From positions 24,096-88,095 of the forward strand of contig CAJUPX010000007.1 in the NCBI GenBank assembly GCA_910588685.1: a DNA stretch of 64,000 nucleotides. The letters are read 5' to 3'. A program made the position numbers and the translations under genes. Under the pieces are notes generated by a model, which was not told where the DNA came from, did not search any database, and was given only the letters and a program-made list of their open reading frames with translations. Positions 1 to 9,465 of the stretch are shown one piece after another. Numbering within the stretch: the stretch's first letter is position 1; the number at the start of each line of letters is the position of its first letter. Origin of the DNA: an uncultured Christensenellaceae bacterium. GTDB taxonomy: Bacteria > Bacillota > Clostridia > Christensenellales > Borkfalkiaceae.

Positions 1-1868
1 CTACGATAAGCCAACAGCTTATTAAAAATACGCATCTTTCAAACGATAAAACAATAAAACGCAAGCTAAAGGAGATAAAACTGACCAAAAAACTTGAAAA
101 AAGGTTTGAAAAAGACGAAATATTAGAGATGTATCTGAACACCATTTATTTCGGTCATAACTGTTACGGACTGCAAAGCGCCGCGGAGTTTTATTTCGAC
201 AAAAATGCAGAAGCGCTTACGCTCGAGGAAAGCGCAACGCTCGTGGGGCTTTTGACTTCGCCGAACAACTATTCTCCTTTTAAAAATCCGGAAAAAAGTT
301 TAAAACGCAGAAACACCGTTCTTAAATGTATGCTTGAATGTAATTTTATTGACAGTCAAACATACGATAAAGCCATTGCCGAGCCGTTAAGTGCGGTTAT
401 GCCGAAGAGCTACGGAAAAAATGCCGACTATATCCACGCTATTTTTGACGAAATCGAAGCGTTGGATATTAACGCATACAACCTTACCGAAGGCTGCACC
501 GTAAAAACTTACCTTGATACGGATTTACAGAATTTTATTGAAAATTTGTCTTTCAACTGCGATAATTCGGTTATTATTACAACTAAAAGCGGCGGAATAA
601 GCGCATACAAATCGACAATCGGAGGAGCTAAAAGACAACCGGGGTCAACGGTAAAGCCGATATTTGTTTATGCTCCTGCAATTGAAGAAAAAATTTTGAG
701 TCCGGATACTAAAATTAACGACGAAAAAATAGATTACAACGGTTATTGCCCTGAAAATTTTGATAAAAAGTACCACGGCGCAGTATCCGTAACTGAGAGT
801 ATTAAAAACAGCTACAATATTCCCGCAGTAAAAACACTTAATACTCTCACGGTTGAAAAAGCCGAAAAATATATGCAAAAAGCCGGATTTTCATTTGAAA
901 ACGATGAAAAAAACCTATCTCTCGCCCTTGGCGGTATGAAATACGGACTGAACTTAAAATCAATAGCCGACCTCTACTCCGTGTTTTCCAAAGGCGGAGT
1001 GTATTCCTCTTCGGCATTTATTAAGGAAATAACAACAAAAGACGGTAAAATAATTTATAAACACTTTCCCTCGACAAGCAGAGTTTATTCCGAAGGCACA
1101 AGCTCTTTAATGAACGAAATGCTAATTGAAACGTCAAAAAGCGGAACGGCTAAAAAACTGAGAAATTTCAATTTTGACGTGGCGTCTAAAACGGGCACCT
1201 GTGGCACTGCCGAAGGCAATACCGACGCCTACTCAATAAATTACACAAGCGAACACTGTATAGGAATTTGGCTCGGGGATAAAAATAATAACCGACTAAA
1301 CATTACGGGCGGCGGCTCCTGTACCGGATATGCAAAAGAAATATTATCAAAACTTTATATTAGCCGCACTCCCGCCGCTTTAGACACAACAAGCGGAACT
1401 GAGCAAATTATAATAGACGCGGAAGAATACGAAAAAAACAACAGAATTATTATAGCAGACCCGCTTTCACCAAAACTCAACAATAAAACAATTAAGGTTC
1501 TTAAAAATAACAGCCCTAAAGAAATTTCTTCAAGATTTTCCTATCCCAAAATAGAAAAACCCGTTCTTTCAGTTAAAGATAATACCGTAAACATTCAATT
1601 ATGTCAGACAAAGTACTATGCATATTTAATAAAAAGGCGATTTCAGGGCAAAAACGAGGAAATATACGACGGCGTTTGGAAAAACGAAATTACCGATAAA
1701 CCAAAAGCAGGAACCTATATCTATTCTGTTACTCCTTACTTTATAAACGGAGATAAAAAAATATACGGCGAGGAAATAATCCTGCCGCAAGTTTATATTT
1801 CAGACGGAGCCGCTCCTCCGCAAATTAAAATACCCGATATAGCAAATAAAGACTGGTATAATTTATAA
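1..1868 (+). CDS. Class A penicillin-binding protein (PBP1-like), 5' end outside window
   Basis: Bifunctional peptidoglycan synthase that polymerises glycan strands and crosslinks stem peptides at the outer membrane face. The frame is open to the window edge, and the first visible codons (from base 3) read as the end of the glycosyltransferase 51 motif (TISQQL), so the true start lies upstream. The GT51 part runs to about base 420. The transpeptidase domain shows all three motifs: SxxK (STVK, Ser codon 645-647), SxN (SYN, from 810) and KTG (1188-1196). After about base 1500 there is a C-terminal extension, possibly fibronectin-III-like. Its stop overlaps the stop of the convergent thiI by a few bases. 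Function is confident; the exact paralogue is not. Confidence 0.93.
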   Translation, partial: TISQQLIKNTHLSNDKTIKRKLKEIKLTKKLEKRFEKDEILEMYLNTIYFGHNCYGLQSAAEFYFDKNAEALTLEESATLVGLLTSPNNYSPFKNPEKSLKRRNTVLKCMLECNFIDSQTYDKAIAEPLSAVMPKSYGKNADYIHAIFDEIEALDINAYNLTEGCTVKTYLDTDLQNFIENLSFNCDNSVIITTKSGGISAYKSTIGGAKRQPGSTVKPIFVYAPAIEEKILSPDTKINDEKIDYNGYCPENFDKKYHGAVSVTESIKNSYNIPAVKTLNTLTVEKAEKYMQKAGFSFENDEKNLSLALGGMKYGLNLKSIADLYSVFSKGGVYSSSAFIKEITTKDGKIIYKHFPSTSRVYSEGTSSLMNEMLIETSKSGTAKKLRNFNFDVASKTGTCGTAEGNTDAYSINYTSEHCIGIWLGDKNNNRLNITGGGSCTGYAKEILSKLYISRTPAALDTTSGTEQIIIDAEEYEKNNRIIIADPLSPKLNNKTIKVLKNNSPKEISSRFSYPKIEKPVLSVKDNTVNIQLCQTKYYAYLIKRRFQGKNEEIYDGVWKNEITDKPKAGTYIYSVTPYFINGDKKIYGEEIILPQVYISDGAAPPQIKIPDIANKDWYNL

Positions 1869-3017
1869 TTCTATTTTTTCAAGTGTTGACAGGGCATTTT
1901 TTACAAGCTCTTCTAAGTTCAGTTTACCCTCTTCATTTAAAATATCGCTCATATTAGGTTTTATCACAGGGTGTTTAGGCAAAAATACGGTGCAGCAATC
2001 TTCATACGGCTGAATTGAAATACCGTATGTTCCTATATCTCTGCTTCTGTCTATTATTTCATCTTTATCAAATCCGCAAAGCGGGCGCAAAACAGGCAAC
2101 TCTGAAATGACGCTGTTAGACGAAGTCATTCCTTCTATTGTCTGGCTAGCTACCTGCCCCAAACTTTCGCCGGTGATAATACACTGTTCGCCGGTCTTTT
2201 TTGCAACAGCTTCGGCAATTCTCATCATAAAACGGCGCAAAAGCGTTACCATATAATCGCCGTTGCATTTTTTATGAATTTCTTCCTGAATTTCCGTAAC
2301 GGATACAATGTATAATGTCGTGCCGCAATTATAATCCGAAAAAACTTTTGCAAGCTCTATAACTTTATCCCGAGCCTGTAAATTTGTATACGGATAACTG
2401 TGAAAATGCAGACAGTTAACCTTCATTCCGCGTTTTGCTATCATATGCCCCGCCACAGGACTGTCAATACCGCCGGAAAGCAACAAAAGTCCCTTACCCG
2501 ACGTCCCGACAGGCATACCGCCCGCACCCTTAAAAAACTCATTAAATATCAACGCAGTACCGTTTTCACGAATGTCTATACTAATCGTAAACTCAGGCTC
2601 GTGTACGTCAACTTTCAGATTTTTATAAATTGAAAGCAATTTTCCGCCTATTTCCGCGCTTATCTGCATAGAATTAAGCGGAAATCTTTTATTTGCTCTG
2701 TGGGTAACAACTTTAAAAGAGCCGCAAGCAGCGCAAACGCCCTTACACGCTTCAAAAATCTCACCCATATCAGCTTTGGTTTTTAAAGCCACGCTCATAG
2801 AGTGTATGCCGAAAACTTTTTTGAGCTTTCCGATAATTTCTTCTGACTGCTCTCCGTCAAAATTTTCTATCAAATATCTTCCGCTCTGCCTTGTGAGCTC
2901 GTGACGGTATCCTTTTAAAGATTTTTCTATATTTACCGCAAAAGCGCGTTCAAAAAATCCTCTGTTTTTGCCTTTTAAGTGTATTTCCGAATATCTAATT
3001 ATAATTACTTTTTCCAT
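1863..3017 (-). CDS. thiI: tRNA 4-thiouridine synthase ThiI
   Basis: Adenylates U8 of tRNA and moves sulfur from a cysteine desulfurase to make 4-thiouridine; it may also serve thiazole synthesis. An N-terminal ferredoxin-like/THUMP region (about residues 1-165) is followed by the PP-loop SGGIDS at residues 181-186. At 384 aa it is the short form, without the C-terminal rhodanese domain of the E. coli protein, as in most Bacillota. It sits 2 bp after a NifS-like desulfurase, the likely sulfur donor, and closes the carA operon. Convergent with the PBP gene, with overlapping stop codons and no terminator hairpin seen between them. Confidence 0.95.
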   Translation of the reverse strand: MEKVIIIRYSEIHLKGKNRGFFERAFAVNIEKSLKGYRHELTRQSGRYLIENFDGEQSEEIIGKLKKVFGIHSMSVALKTKADMGEIFEACKGVCAACGSFKVVTHRANKRFPLNSMQISAEIGGKLLSIYKNLKVDVHEPEFTISIDIRENGTALIFNEFFKGAGGMPVGTSGKGLLLLSGGIDSPVAGHMIAKRGMKVNCLHFHSYPYTNLQARDKVIELAKVFSDYNCGTTLYIVSVTEIQEEIHKKCNGDYMVTLLRRFMMRIAEAVAKKTGEQCIITGESLGQVASQTIEGMTSSNSVISELPVLRPLCGFDKDEIIDRSRDIGTYGISIQPYEDCCTVFLPKHPVIKPNMSDILNEEGKLNLEELVKNALSTLEKIEL

Positions 3018-3019
3018 AT

Positions 3020-4147
3020 TTACGCCATTTTCTCTTTTCTCGCCGCAACAATCCGGTTCAAAATTTCCGCAGCTTCTATTATTTCCTGCTCTGTTGTATT
3101 ATACGATAAACTGAGTCTGAGCACTCCATCTGCAAATTCTTCGCTTATCCCGCACGCTAAAATAATGCGGGAAAACCGTTTTTTGTCATTAGACGAACAG
3201 GCAGACCCCGTGCCTATAATTAATCCGCAGTCGTCAGCTTCGTGCAATATTGTTTCGCCCCTCAAGCCCTTAGCGGAAACGGTCAGAATATACGGCGAGC
3301 CGCTCTCCGGCGAAATCCGCGCAAAAAGCGATTTATCAAGCGACTGCCATAAAAGCGAATTGAGCCGACCCGCTTTTTCGTAATTACTTTTAATGCCGTA
3401 CTTTATTTTATTTGCCGCATATTCAAAATTTTTAACGGCAAATACATTTTCCGTGCCGCTTCGCAGTCCCTGTTCCTGTCCGCCGCCGTAGATAAGCGGC
3501 TTTAAAATTAAATTCTTCTTCTTTATAAGCGCTCCGCACCCCTTAATTCCGCCGATTTTGTGCGCGCTTATAGAATACATATCTATATCAGAACTAAGTT
3601 TTACCGGTATTTTACCGAAAGACTGTACCCCGTCGGAGTGAAAAAGCGTGCGGAGATTTTTCTTTTTAACTAAATTTGAAATTTTAATTATATCGTTTAC
3701 TGCGCCCGTTTCGTTGGAAACGTGGATAACCGAAACCAAAGAAGTTTTTTCGTCTACTAACGATAATAGACTGTTTACGTTCACGCTGCCGTCGGTGTTA
3801 ATTTCGGCAAAACGAACCTCAAGCCCTCTTTGCTTTAATTCGTTTACAGTCGAAAACACAGCCGAATGTTCGCCGGAAGTAGTAACTATATTACCGCGCT
3901 TACCTCCGCCGAATACTGCCAGATTATCGGCTTCCGTTCCGCAGGACGTAAAAACCAAATCGAAGTTCTGGACGTCGGCAACTACCGAAACAATATTTTT
4001 GCGGGCTTCGCGCAAATCTTTCTGCACGTCATACCCGCCTTTATAAAGCGCGGACGGATTAAAATAATCGGATAAATAATATTTTTCGGCGAGTTTTAAA
4101 CACTCGCCGTCGGGTTTAGTTGTAGCCGCATTATCAAGATAAATCAT
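3020..4147 (-). CDS. Cysteine desulfurase, NifS/IscS family
   Basis: PLP enzyme that takes sulfur from cysteine as a persulfide. It starts with the family motif YLDNAATT, has the PLP lysine in SAHK (Lys197), and the persulfide cysteine in GTGSACSS (Cys317). At 375 aa it is of normal length. Its start codon overlaps the stop of the carB fusion gene by one base, and it is followed 2 bp later by thiI. This pairing points to a dedicated role in tRNA thiolation (like NifZ-ThiI in Bacillus) rather than general Fe-S assembly, though that is inference. No IscU or SUF scaffold gene is adjacent. Confidence 0.94.
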   Translation of the reverse strand: MIYLDNAATTKPDGECLKLAEKYYLSDYFNPSALYKGGYDVQKDLREARKNIVSVVADVQNFDLVFTSCGTEADNLAVFGGGKRGNIVTTSGEHSAVFSTVNELKQRGLEVRFAEINTDGSVNVNSLLSLVDEKTSLVSVIHVSNETGAVNDIIKISNLVKKKNLRTLFHSDGVQSFGKIPVKLSSDIDMYSISAHKIGGIKGCGALIKKKNLILKPLIYGGGQEQGLRSGTENVFAVKNFEYAANKIKYGIKSNYEKAGRLNSLLWQSLDKSLFARISPESGSPYILTVSAKGLRGETILHEADDCGLIIGTGSACSSNDKKRFSRIILACGISEEFADGVLRLSLSYNTTEQEIIEAAEILNRIVAARKEKMA

Positions 4148-7100
4148 TATATTTCTATAGTTCCGTTAAAAGATAATTTTACAGGTCCGTCCAGCTCGAC
4201 TTCGCCGTTTTCCGTATATCTTACGAATAAATCTCCGCCTTTCAATTTTACGGTTATAACGCTGTTATACAGGCAACCGCCGTTTGCAACACAGGCGGCC
4301 GCCGCTGCCGAGGCTGCCGTTCCGCAGGATAAAATTTCCCCGTTCTTAATTCCCCAAACGCGCATTTTTACCGTCACCGAATTAACAACACGCACAACTT
4401 CAACAAACGTATCTGCAGGTAAACCGCTGTCCAAAACAGCTTGTCCAAGTCCGTCCAAATCAATTTCTTCAATTTTATCGCAAAAAATCACTGCGTGCAA
4501 GTTGCCGACGTCAACTAAATTTATTTCGTAATCTTTATTTTTATATACTATTGTCTGCGTTATAATTTTACCGGCATTTCCATCAAATTTATACTCGGGC
4601 TTGCCGAGGCAAAGGCTTACAGAGCTTGCCTTATTGTTAAAGGAGCTTACAGAAAGCTCAAGCACCTTGTTACAGCTTTCAATAGATATTTTCTCTGATT
4701 TGGAAATACCGTTATCGTAAAGATATTTTGCAACGCACCTTATAGGATTAACCGCAAGCCCGCAATCGCTGCCGTCGCGGTTATAAACATTGACTTTCGC
4801 GTCCGCTTCAACCGATTTTTCAATCATTACCAAGCCGTCGCCTCCGATTGAAAAATGTCTGTCCGAAAAATTAATTGCAAGCGATTCGGGACAGGTAATA
4901 CGCCCCTCCATATTATTAAAGAAGACGTAATCGTTACCGCAGCTATGCATTTTACAAAAATCGAGCTTTAATTTATGCTTTCTCAAATTATTAATGTCTA
5001 TAAGCTCTGTATTAAACTCGTTATACCTGCCCGCGATAACGTCGGCTAACGCGTTAGTCGTATCAAGCGAAGTTAAAACGGTTATGCCAAGTAAAATAGC
5101 GTGATGATGCAGTCCTATATAGTTTGAAATGGATTCAACGTCGGTTTTACCGGTATATACGATATAATCGATTTTACCGTCGTCCATAAGCTTAAAAATT
5201 TCTTCGTTACTGGAAAGCCTTGAAACTTCGGCACATTCAAGTCCGAGACTTCTAATAACCTTAGCCGTGCCCTTTGTAGCATACAAATTCAAGCCGAGAT
5301 CGGCAAATTTCTTTACTATATTAATTATTTCCGGCTTATCCTGATCGTTTATAGTGAAATAAATACCGGACGGTCTTTGTTTTGTGGGGTGGCGCATATT
5401 GAATCCCGCAGAAACAAGCCCTTTGAAGAGCGCCTCCTCTATTGTTTTACCTATGCCGAGCGCCTCGCCCGTAGATTTCATTTCCGGTCCGAGCTGTGAA
5501 TTTACGTCGTTTAATTTCTCAAACGAAAATACCGGCACTTTAACTGCAACATACGGAGAATTAGGGTAAAGCCCTGTACCGAAACCGAGTTTTTTTAGCT
5601 TTGCACCCATTAAAATTTTGGTTGCAAGGTCAACCATAGGCACGCCGGTGACCTTTGAAATATAAGGAATAGTCCTTGAAGCCCTCGGATTAACTTCTAT
5701 TACATACAACTCGTTCTGGTAAATCAGATACTGGATATTAATAAGACCCTTTGTTTTGAGCGACAGCGCAAGTTTAATAGAAATATCCTCTACTTTTTTA
5801 AGCATTGCGTCACTCAAATTGTAAGGCGGATAAACGGCAATCGAGTCGCCGCTGTGAACTCCCGCTCTTTCAATATGCTGCATTATACCGGGTATCAATA
5901 CGTCCACACCGTCGGAGATTGCGTCAACCTCTAACTCCGTTCCCATAAGGTATTTATCGCAAAGAACAGGATTTTCAATCTTTTGGGCAAGAATTACGTC
6001 CATATAACGTTCTATATCGTTCTGCGTAAACGCTATGGTCATATTCTGACCGCCTATTACGTAAGACGGACGGAGCAGCACGGGATAACCAAGCTTTTCG
6101 GCTGCATTTATAGCCTCTTCTTTACTCATAACAGTCAAGCCCTTGGGGCGCGCAATGCCGAATTTTTCCAAAAGCTCGTCAAAACGTTCTCTGTCCTCCG
6201 CAAGGTCAACGCTGTCCGCAGGCGTGCCGAGTATCCTGATACCTTTTTTATCAAGATAACTGCACAGTTTAATTGCAGTTTGACCGCCGAAAGTTATAAC
6301 TACGCCGTACGGTTTTTCAATATCGATTACGTTCTGCACGTCCTCCGGCGTGAGCGCCTCGAAATACAGCCTGTCCGCAGTGTCGAAGTCGGTTGAAACG
6401 GTTTCGGGATTGTTATTAATTATAATTACTTCGTAGCCAAGCTTTTTAAGCGCCCAAACGCAGTGCACCGAGGAATAATCAAATTCTATTCCCTGCCCGA
6501 TTCTGATAGGACCCGAGCCTATAACTATAATGCGTTTTCTCACCGAGGTTACAAACTTTTTAGCCTCGTCGTGTTCTTTTTCATCGTACGTCGAGTAAAA
6601 ATACGGTGTCTGCGCAGCAAATTCCGCGCCGCAGGTATCTACCATTTTATAAACGCAATTTCTGTGCATAGGCAGTTTATTGCCGGAAATTTTTAAAAGT
6701 GCGTTATCTGGATAGCCGAGTTTTTTACCTCGCAAATACTGTTCGCGGGAAATCTCTGTTCCGCGAATTTCATTTTCAAAATCAACCAGATTTTTGAGTT
6801 TATTCAAAAACCACTCGTCTATTTTGGTAATCGAATAAATTTCGTCTATAGAAACGCCGCGTTTTAACGCTTCAAAAACAACGAACAATCTTTCATCGGT
6901 AAGTTCGTAAAGCCTATCGTGTATTTCTGCGTCGGATAAAGTTGCAAATTTAGGCAGATTAAGCGTGCTTACCGAAATTTCAGCGCCGCGGACGGCTTTC
7001 ATAATTGCCATTTCAAAGCTTGTGCCTATTGCCATTACTTCGCCCGTCGCTTTCATACGCGTACCAAGATTTCTTTTTGCATATAAAAACTTATCGAAAG

Positions 7101-8181
7101 GCCATTTAGGAAGTTTTACAACTACGTAATCGAGCGTAGGCTCAAAGCAAGCGTACGTCTTTCCTGTAATATCGTTTTTAATTTCGTCGAGCGTATAGCC
7201 GAGCGCAATTTTTGCCGCAACCTTTGCTATGGGGTATCCGGTTGCTTTTGACGCCAACGCGGAAGAGCGCGAAACCCTGGGATTGACTTCTATTACCGAA
7301 TATTCAAAAGAGTCGGGATTGAGCGCAAACTGACAATTGCACCCGCCCTCTATTTGCAGTTCGCTTATTATATCCAGAGAAGCCGTACGGAGCATCTGAT
7401 ATTCTTTGTCGGACAGAGTAACCGCAGGCGCTATAACTATGGAGTCGCCGGTATGTATTCCCACCGGGTCAAAGTTTTCCATAGAGCAAACGGTAAGCAC
7501 GTTGCCTGCACCGTCGCGCAGTACTTCAAACTCAATTTCTTTCCAGCCGCCTATATATTTTTCTATTAAAACCTGTGTTATGGGTGAAAGCATTAATCCG
7601 TTGTGGGCTATAAGCCGAAGCTCTTCGGCATCTTTTGCCACACCGCCGCCTGCGCCGCCGAGTGTATATGCAGGGCGGACTATTACAGGATAGCCTATTT
7701 TATCGGCGATGGAAAGGCACTCCTCCACCGTATAAGCAATATCCGACGGAACTACAGGCTGATTAATTTTAGCCATAGTTTCTTTGAAAAGCTCTCTGTC
7801 CTCGGCACGGTCAATGGATTCGAGATTAACGCCGATAAGCTTTACGCCGTATTCGTCGAGAAAACCGGATTTTGCAAGCTGACAGCCCAAAGTCAACCCG
7901 GTCTGTCCGCCAAGGGAAGCTAAAAGCGAATCGGGACGCTCTTTAATAATAATTCTTTTAAGAGTATCTACGGTGAGCGGCTCAAGATAAATCTCGTCCG
8001 CAAGCGCGCTATCCGTCATAATAGTTGCGGGGTTTGAATTACACAAAACAACGTTTATACCCGCGTCTTTTAAAACCCGGCACGCCTGCGTACCGGCATA
8101 GTCGAACTCCGCCGCCTGTCCTATTACTATCGGTCCCGAACCTATTACAAGTACTTTACGGATATCTTCTCTCTTAGGCAT
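4147..8181 (-). CDS. carB: Carbamoyl-phosphate synthase large subunit fused to a diverged DapF-like domain
   Basis: Residues 1 to about 1065 are a complete CarB: two ATP-grasp synthetase halves (the second starts near RIIVIGSGPIRIGQG) and an MGS-like allosteric domain. It makes carbamoyl phosphate for pyrimidines and arginine. Without a stop codon the frame runs on into about 270 residues of the diaminopimelate epimerase fold, from about residue 1074, with MHSCGNDY at 1078 and SIGGDGLVMI. The second catalytic cysteine is kept (SCGTAAS, Cys1286). The first, in canonical CGNxxRC, reads LAVNPIRC with Ala1143 at the ungapped Cys position, and the WERG substrate motif reads WGIK. So the domain is probably not a normal epimerase. 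The gene overlaps carA by 8 bp and nifS by 1 bp. Confidence 0.93.
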   Translation of the reverse strand: MPKREDIRKVLVIGSGPIVIGQAAEFDYAGTQACRVLKDAGINVVLCNSNPATIMTDSALADEIYLEPLTVDTLKRIIIKERPDSLLASLGGQTGLTLGCQLAKSGFLDEYGVKLIGVNLESIDRAEDRELFKETMAKINQPVVPSDIAYTVEECLSIADKIGYPVIVRPAYTLGGAGGGVAKDAEELRLIAHNGLMLSPITQVLIEKYIGGWKEIEFEVLRDGAGNVLTVCSMENFDPVGIHTGDSIVIAPAVTLSDKEYQMLRTASLDIISELQIEGGCNCQFALNPDSFEYSVIEVNPRVSRSSALASKATGYPIAKVAAKIALGYTLDEIKNDITGKTYACFEPTLDYVVVKLPKWPFDKFLYAKRNLGTRMKATGEVMAIGTSFEMAIMKAVRGAEISVSTLNLPKFATLSDAEIHDRLYELTDERLFVVFEALKRGVSIDEIYSITKIDEWFLNKLKNLVDFENEIRGTEISREQYLRGKKLGYPDNALLKISGNKLPMHRNCVYKMVDTCGAEFAAQTPYFYSTYDEKEHDEAKKFVTSVRKRIIVIGSGPIRIGQGIEFDYSSVHCVWALKKLGYEVIIINNNPETVSTDFDTADRLYFEALTPEDVQNVIDIEKPYGVVITFGGQTAIKLCSYLDKKGIRILGTPADSVDLAEDRERFDELLEKFGIARPKGLTVMSKEEAINAAEKLGYPVLLRPSYVIGGQNMTIAFTQNDIERYMDVILAQKIENPVLCDKYLMGTELEVDAISDGVDVLIPGIMQHIERAGVHSGDSIAVYPPYNLSDAMLKKVEDISIKLALSLKTKGLINIQYLIYQNELYVIEVNPRASRTIPYISKVTGVPMVDLATKILMGAKLKKLGFGTGLYPNSPYVAVKVPVFSFEKLNDVNSQLGPEMKSTGEALGIGKTIEEALFKGLVSAGFNMRHPTKQRPSGIYFTINDQDKPEIINIVKKFADLGLNLYATKGTAKVIRSLGLECAEVSRLSSNEEIFKLMDDGKIDYIVYTGKTDVESISNYIGLHHHAILLGITVLTSLDTTNALADVIAGRYNEFNTELIDINNLRKHKLKLDFCKMHSCGNDYVFFNNMEGRITCPESLAINFSDRHFSIGGDGLVMIEKSVEADAKVNVYNRDGSDCGLAVNPIRCVAKYLYDNGISKSEKISIESCNKVLELSVSSFNNKASSVSLCLGKPEYKFDGNAGKIITQTIVYKNKDYEINLVDVGNLHAVIFCDKIEEIDLDGLGQAVLDSGLPADTFVEVVRVVNSVTVKMRVWGIKNGEILSCGTAASAAAAACVANGGCLYNSVITVKLKGGDLFVRYTENGEVELDGPVKLSFNGTIEI

Positions 8182-9247
8182 TGTATTTACCCTCCCTTAC
8201 GTTTTTAATAAACTTATCAAACAAAAATGCACAGTCGCGGGGACCGCCGCACGCTTCGGGGTGGAATTGCACGGTGAAAGCATTTAAAGCAGGATAATTA
8301 AAACCTTCGCAGGTTTGGTCGTTTGCGTTTATATAACTTAGCTCACCACGCCCCACAAGACTCGAGGAGAGCACCTCGTAGCCGTGGTTCTGACTTGATA
8401 TATAAACCCTGCCGTTTTTAACGTTTTTAACAGGCTGATTAGACCCCCTGTGCCCATATTTCATTTTAACGGTTTTTCCGCCCATTGCAAGAGCAAAAAG
8501 CTGATGCCCTAAACAAATTCCGAATATAGGCAGTTTACCTGCAAGTTTTTTCAGATTTTTAATTATTTCAAAATTTTCAGAAGGGTCGCCGGGTCCGTTC
8601 GTAAGCATTAATCCCTGTGGTTCCAATGCAAGAATCTGCTCGGCAGTATACGACGAGGGAACTTTTATACAGTAACAGCCGCGCTTTACAAGTTCGCGCG
8701 TTATATTGTCTTTTGCGCCGAAATCCCAAACCGCAATTTTTAACCCGTCGGGCGAGCCAAAATATTCAACCTGGCTGCAGCTTACGCTTTTAACCGCATT
8801 TTTAATTGAAAAGCTCTCTAATTTTTCAAAATCCTTTACAGGCTTTGACGAGATAACAGCATTCATAACTCCGGCTTCCCGGACTATTTTAGTAAGCTCG
8901 CGCGTGTCTATGCCGTATACGCCTACAATGCCAGACTTCTTCAGATATTCGTCCAAAGTAAGTTCGCACCTGAAATTTGACGGCATATCGCATTTTTCAC
9001 GCACAATATAAGCCGAAACCCACGGTTTTTTACTTTCACAGTCGGAGGGTATAACTCCGTAATTGCCAATAAGCGGAAATGTTTGTATAACTATCTGTCC
9101 GTAATAACTCGGGTCGGTAAGCGTTTCTATATATCCCGTCATACCCGTAGTAAAAACAAGCTCTCCCAGAACGTCGCCGTCCGCGCCAAACCGCTTGCCC
9201 ATAAATCTCGTTCCGTTCTGCAAAGTCAAATAAACCGCGTTACTCAT
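8174..9247 (-). CDS. carA: Carbamoyl-phosphate synthase small subunit (glutaminase)
   Basis: Hydrolyses glutamine and channels ammonia to CarB. It has an N-terminal CPSase small-chain domain and a class I glutamine amidotransferase domain with the nucleophile in GICLGHQ (Cys245) and the HPEA motif near the C-terminus. At 357 aa it is of normal length. The start is supported by a TAGGAG ribosome binding site at 9254-9259. It is the first gene of the carA-carB-nifS-thiI operon, behind a structured leader (9291-9413) and a strong promoter (9432-9460). Confidence 0.96.
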   Translation of the reverse strand: MSNAVYLTLQNGTRFMGKRFGADGDVLGELVFTTGMTGYIETLTDPSYYGQIVIQTFPLIGNYGVIPSDCESKKPWVSAYIVREKCDMPSNFRCELTLDEYLKKSGIVGVYGIDTRELTKIVREAGVMNAVISSKPVKDFEKLESFSIKNAVKSVSCSQVEYFGSPDGLKIAVWDFGAKDNITRELVKRGCYCIKVPSSYTAEQILALEPQGLMLTNGPGDPSENFEIIKNLKKLAGKLPIFGICLGHQLFALAMGGKTVKMKYGHRGSNQPVKNVKNGRVYISSQNHGYEVLSSSLVGRGELSYINANDQTCEGFNYPALNAFTVQFHPEACGGPRDCAFLFDKFIKNVREGKYNA

Positions 9248-9272
9248 TCCATACTCCTAAAATTAAAATAAA

Positions 9273-9298
9273 GACTGATTTAAAAATAAATCAGTCTA
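9273..9298 (-). terminator. Terminator-like hairpin just upstream of carA (candidate attenuator)
   Basis: A perfect 10-bp inverted repeat (AGACTGATTT/AAATCAGTCT) with a 6-nt loop. On the carA sense strand it is followed by a U-rich run. It lies between the promoter and the carA ribosome binding site, so as a terminator it would act as an attenuator. The stem is AT-rich and therefore weak. The stop codon of the 40-codon leader ORF falls inside its first arm. Confidence 0.5.
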
Positions 9299-9413
9299 TA
9301 AAAATAAAATTCCTATCGATTTTTGAAAATAATTTATCCTTGACGATTAAAAAATCGCCGCATACGAAATTGCCGTATTCGATTTTTTCCAAGTCAATTA
9401 TTTGCTGTTCCAT
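9291..9413 (-). CDS. Possible 40-aa leader peptide of the carA operon
   Basis: ATG at 9413, TGA at 9291-9293; the peptide begins MEQQIIDLEKIEYG and ends NFIFID. Its ATG is about 12 nt after the start of transcription predicted from the promoter at 9432-9460. The ribosome binding site is poor (AAGG at 9424-9427 or AAAG nearer). Codon choice resembles the neighbouring genes. The stop lies inside the hairpin before carA, the layout of translation-coupled attenuation. I do not recognise the peptide. The same bases also form a long stem-loop, so the region may instead be an untranslated regulatory RNA. Confidence 0.3.
   Translation of the reverse strand: MEQQIIDLEKIEYGNFVCGDFLIVKDKLFSKIDRNFIFID
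9340..9397 (-). promoter_or_regulatory. Nested stem-loop in the carA leader RNA
   Basis: Three stacked helices share one axis. TTGAC/GTCAA pairs 9340-9344 with 9393-9397. AAAAAATCG/CGATTTTTT pairs 9349-9357 with 9380-9388. ATACG/CGTAT pairs 9362-9366 with 9374-9378 around a 7-nt loop. The outer internal loop is symmetric (4 nt each side). It sits between promoter and carA, upstream of the terminator-like hairpin, so it could be the alternative fold or a sensor. I see no PyrR-type binding sequence. Confidence 0.5.
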
Positions 9414-9431
9414 AATCTTTGTACCTTAAAA

Positions 9432-9460
9432 ATTATATAATACGCTTTGATTATAGTCAA
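9432..9460 (-). promoter_or_regulatory. SigA-type promoter of the carA operon
   Basis: TTGACT (9455-9460) and a perfect TATAAT (9432-9437) on the minus strand, 17-bp spacer. Transcription would start near 9425, giving a leader of about 180 nt before carA. Confidence 0.8.
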
Positions 9461-9465
9461 GCGTT

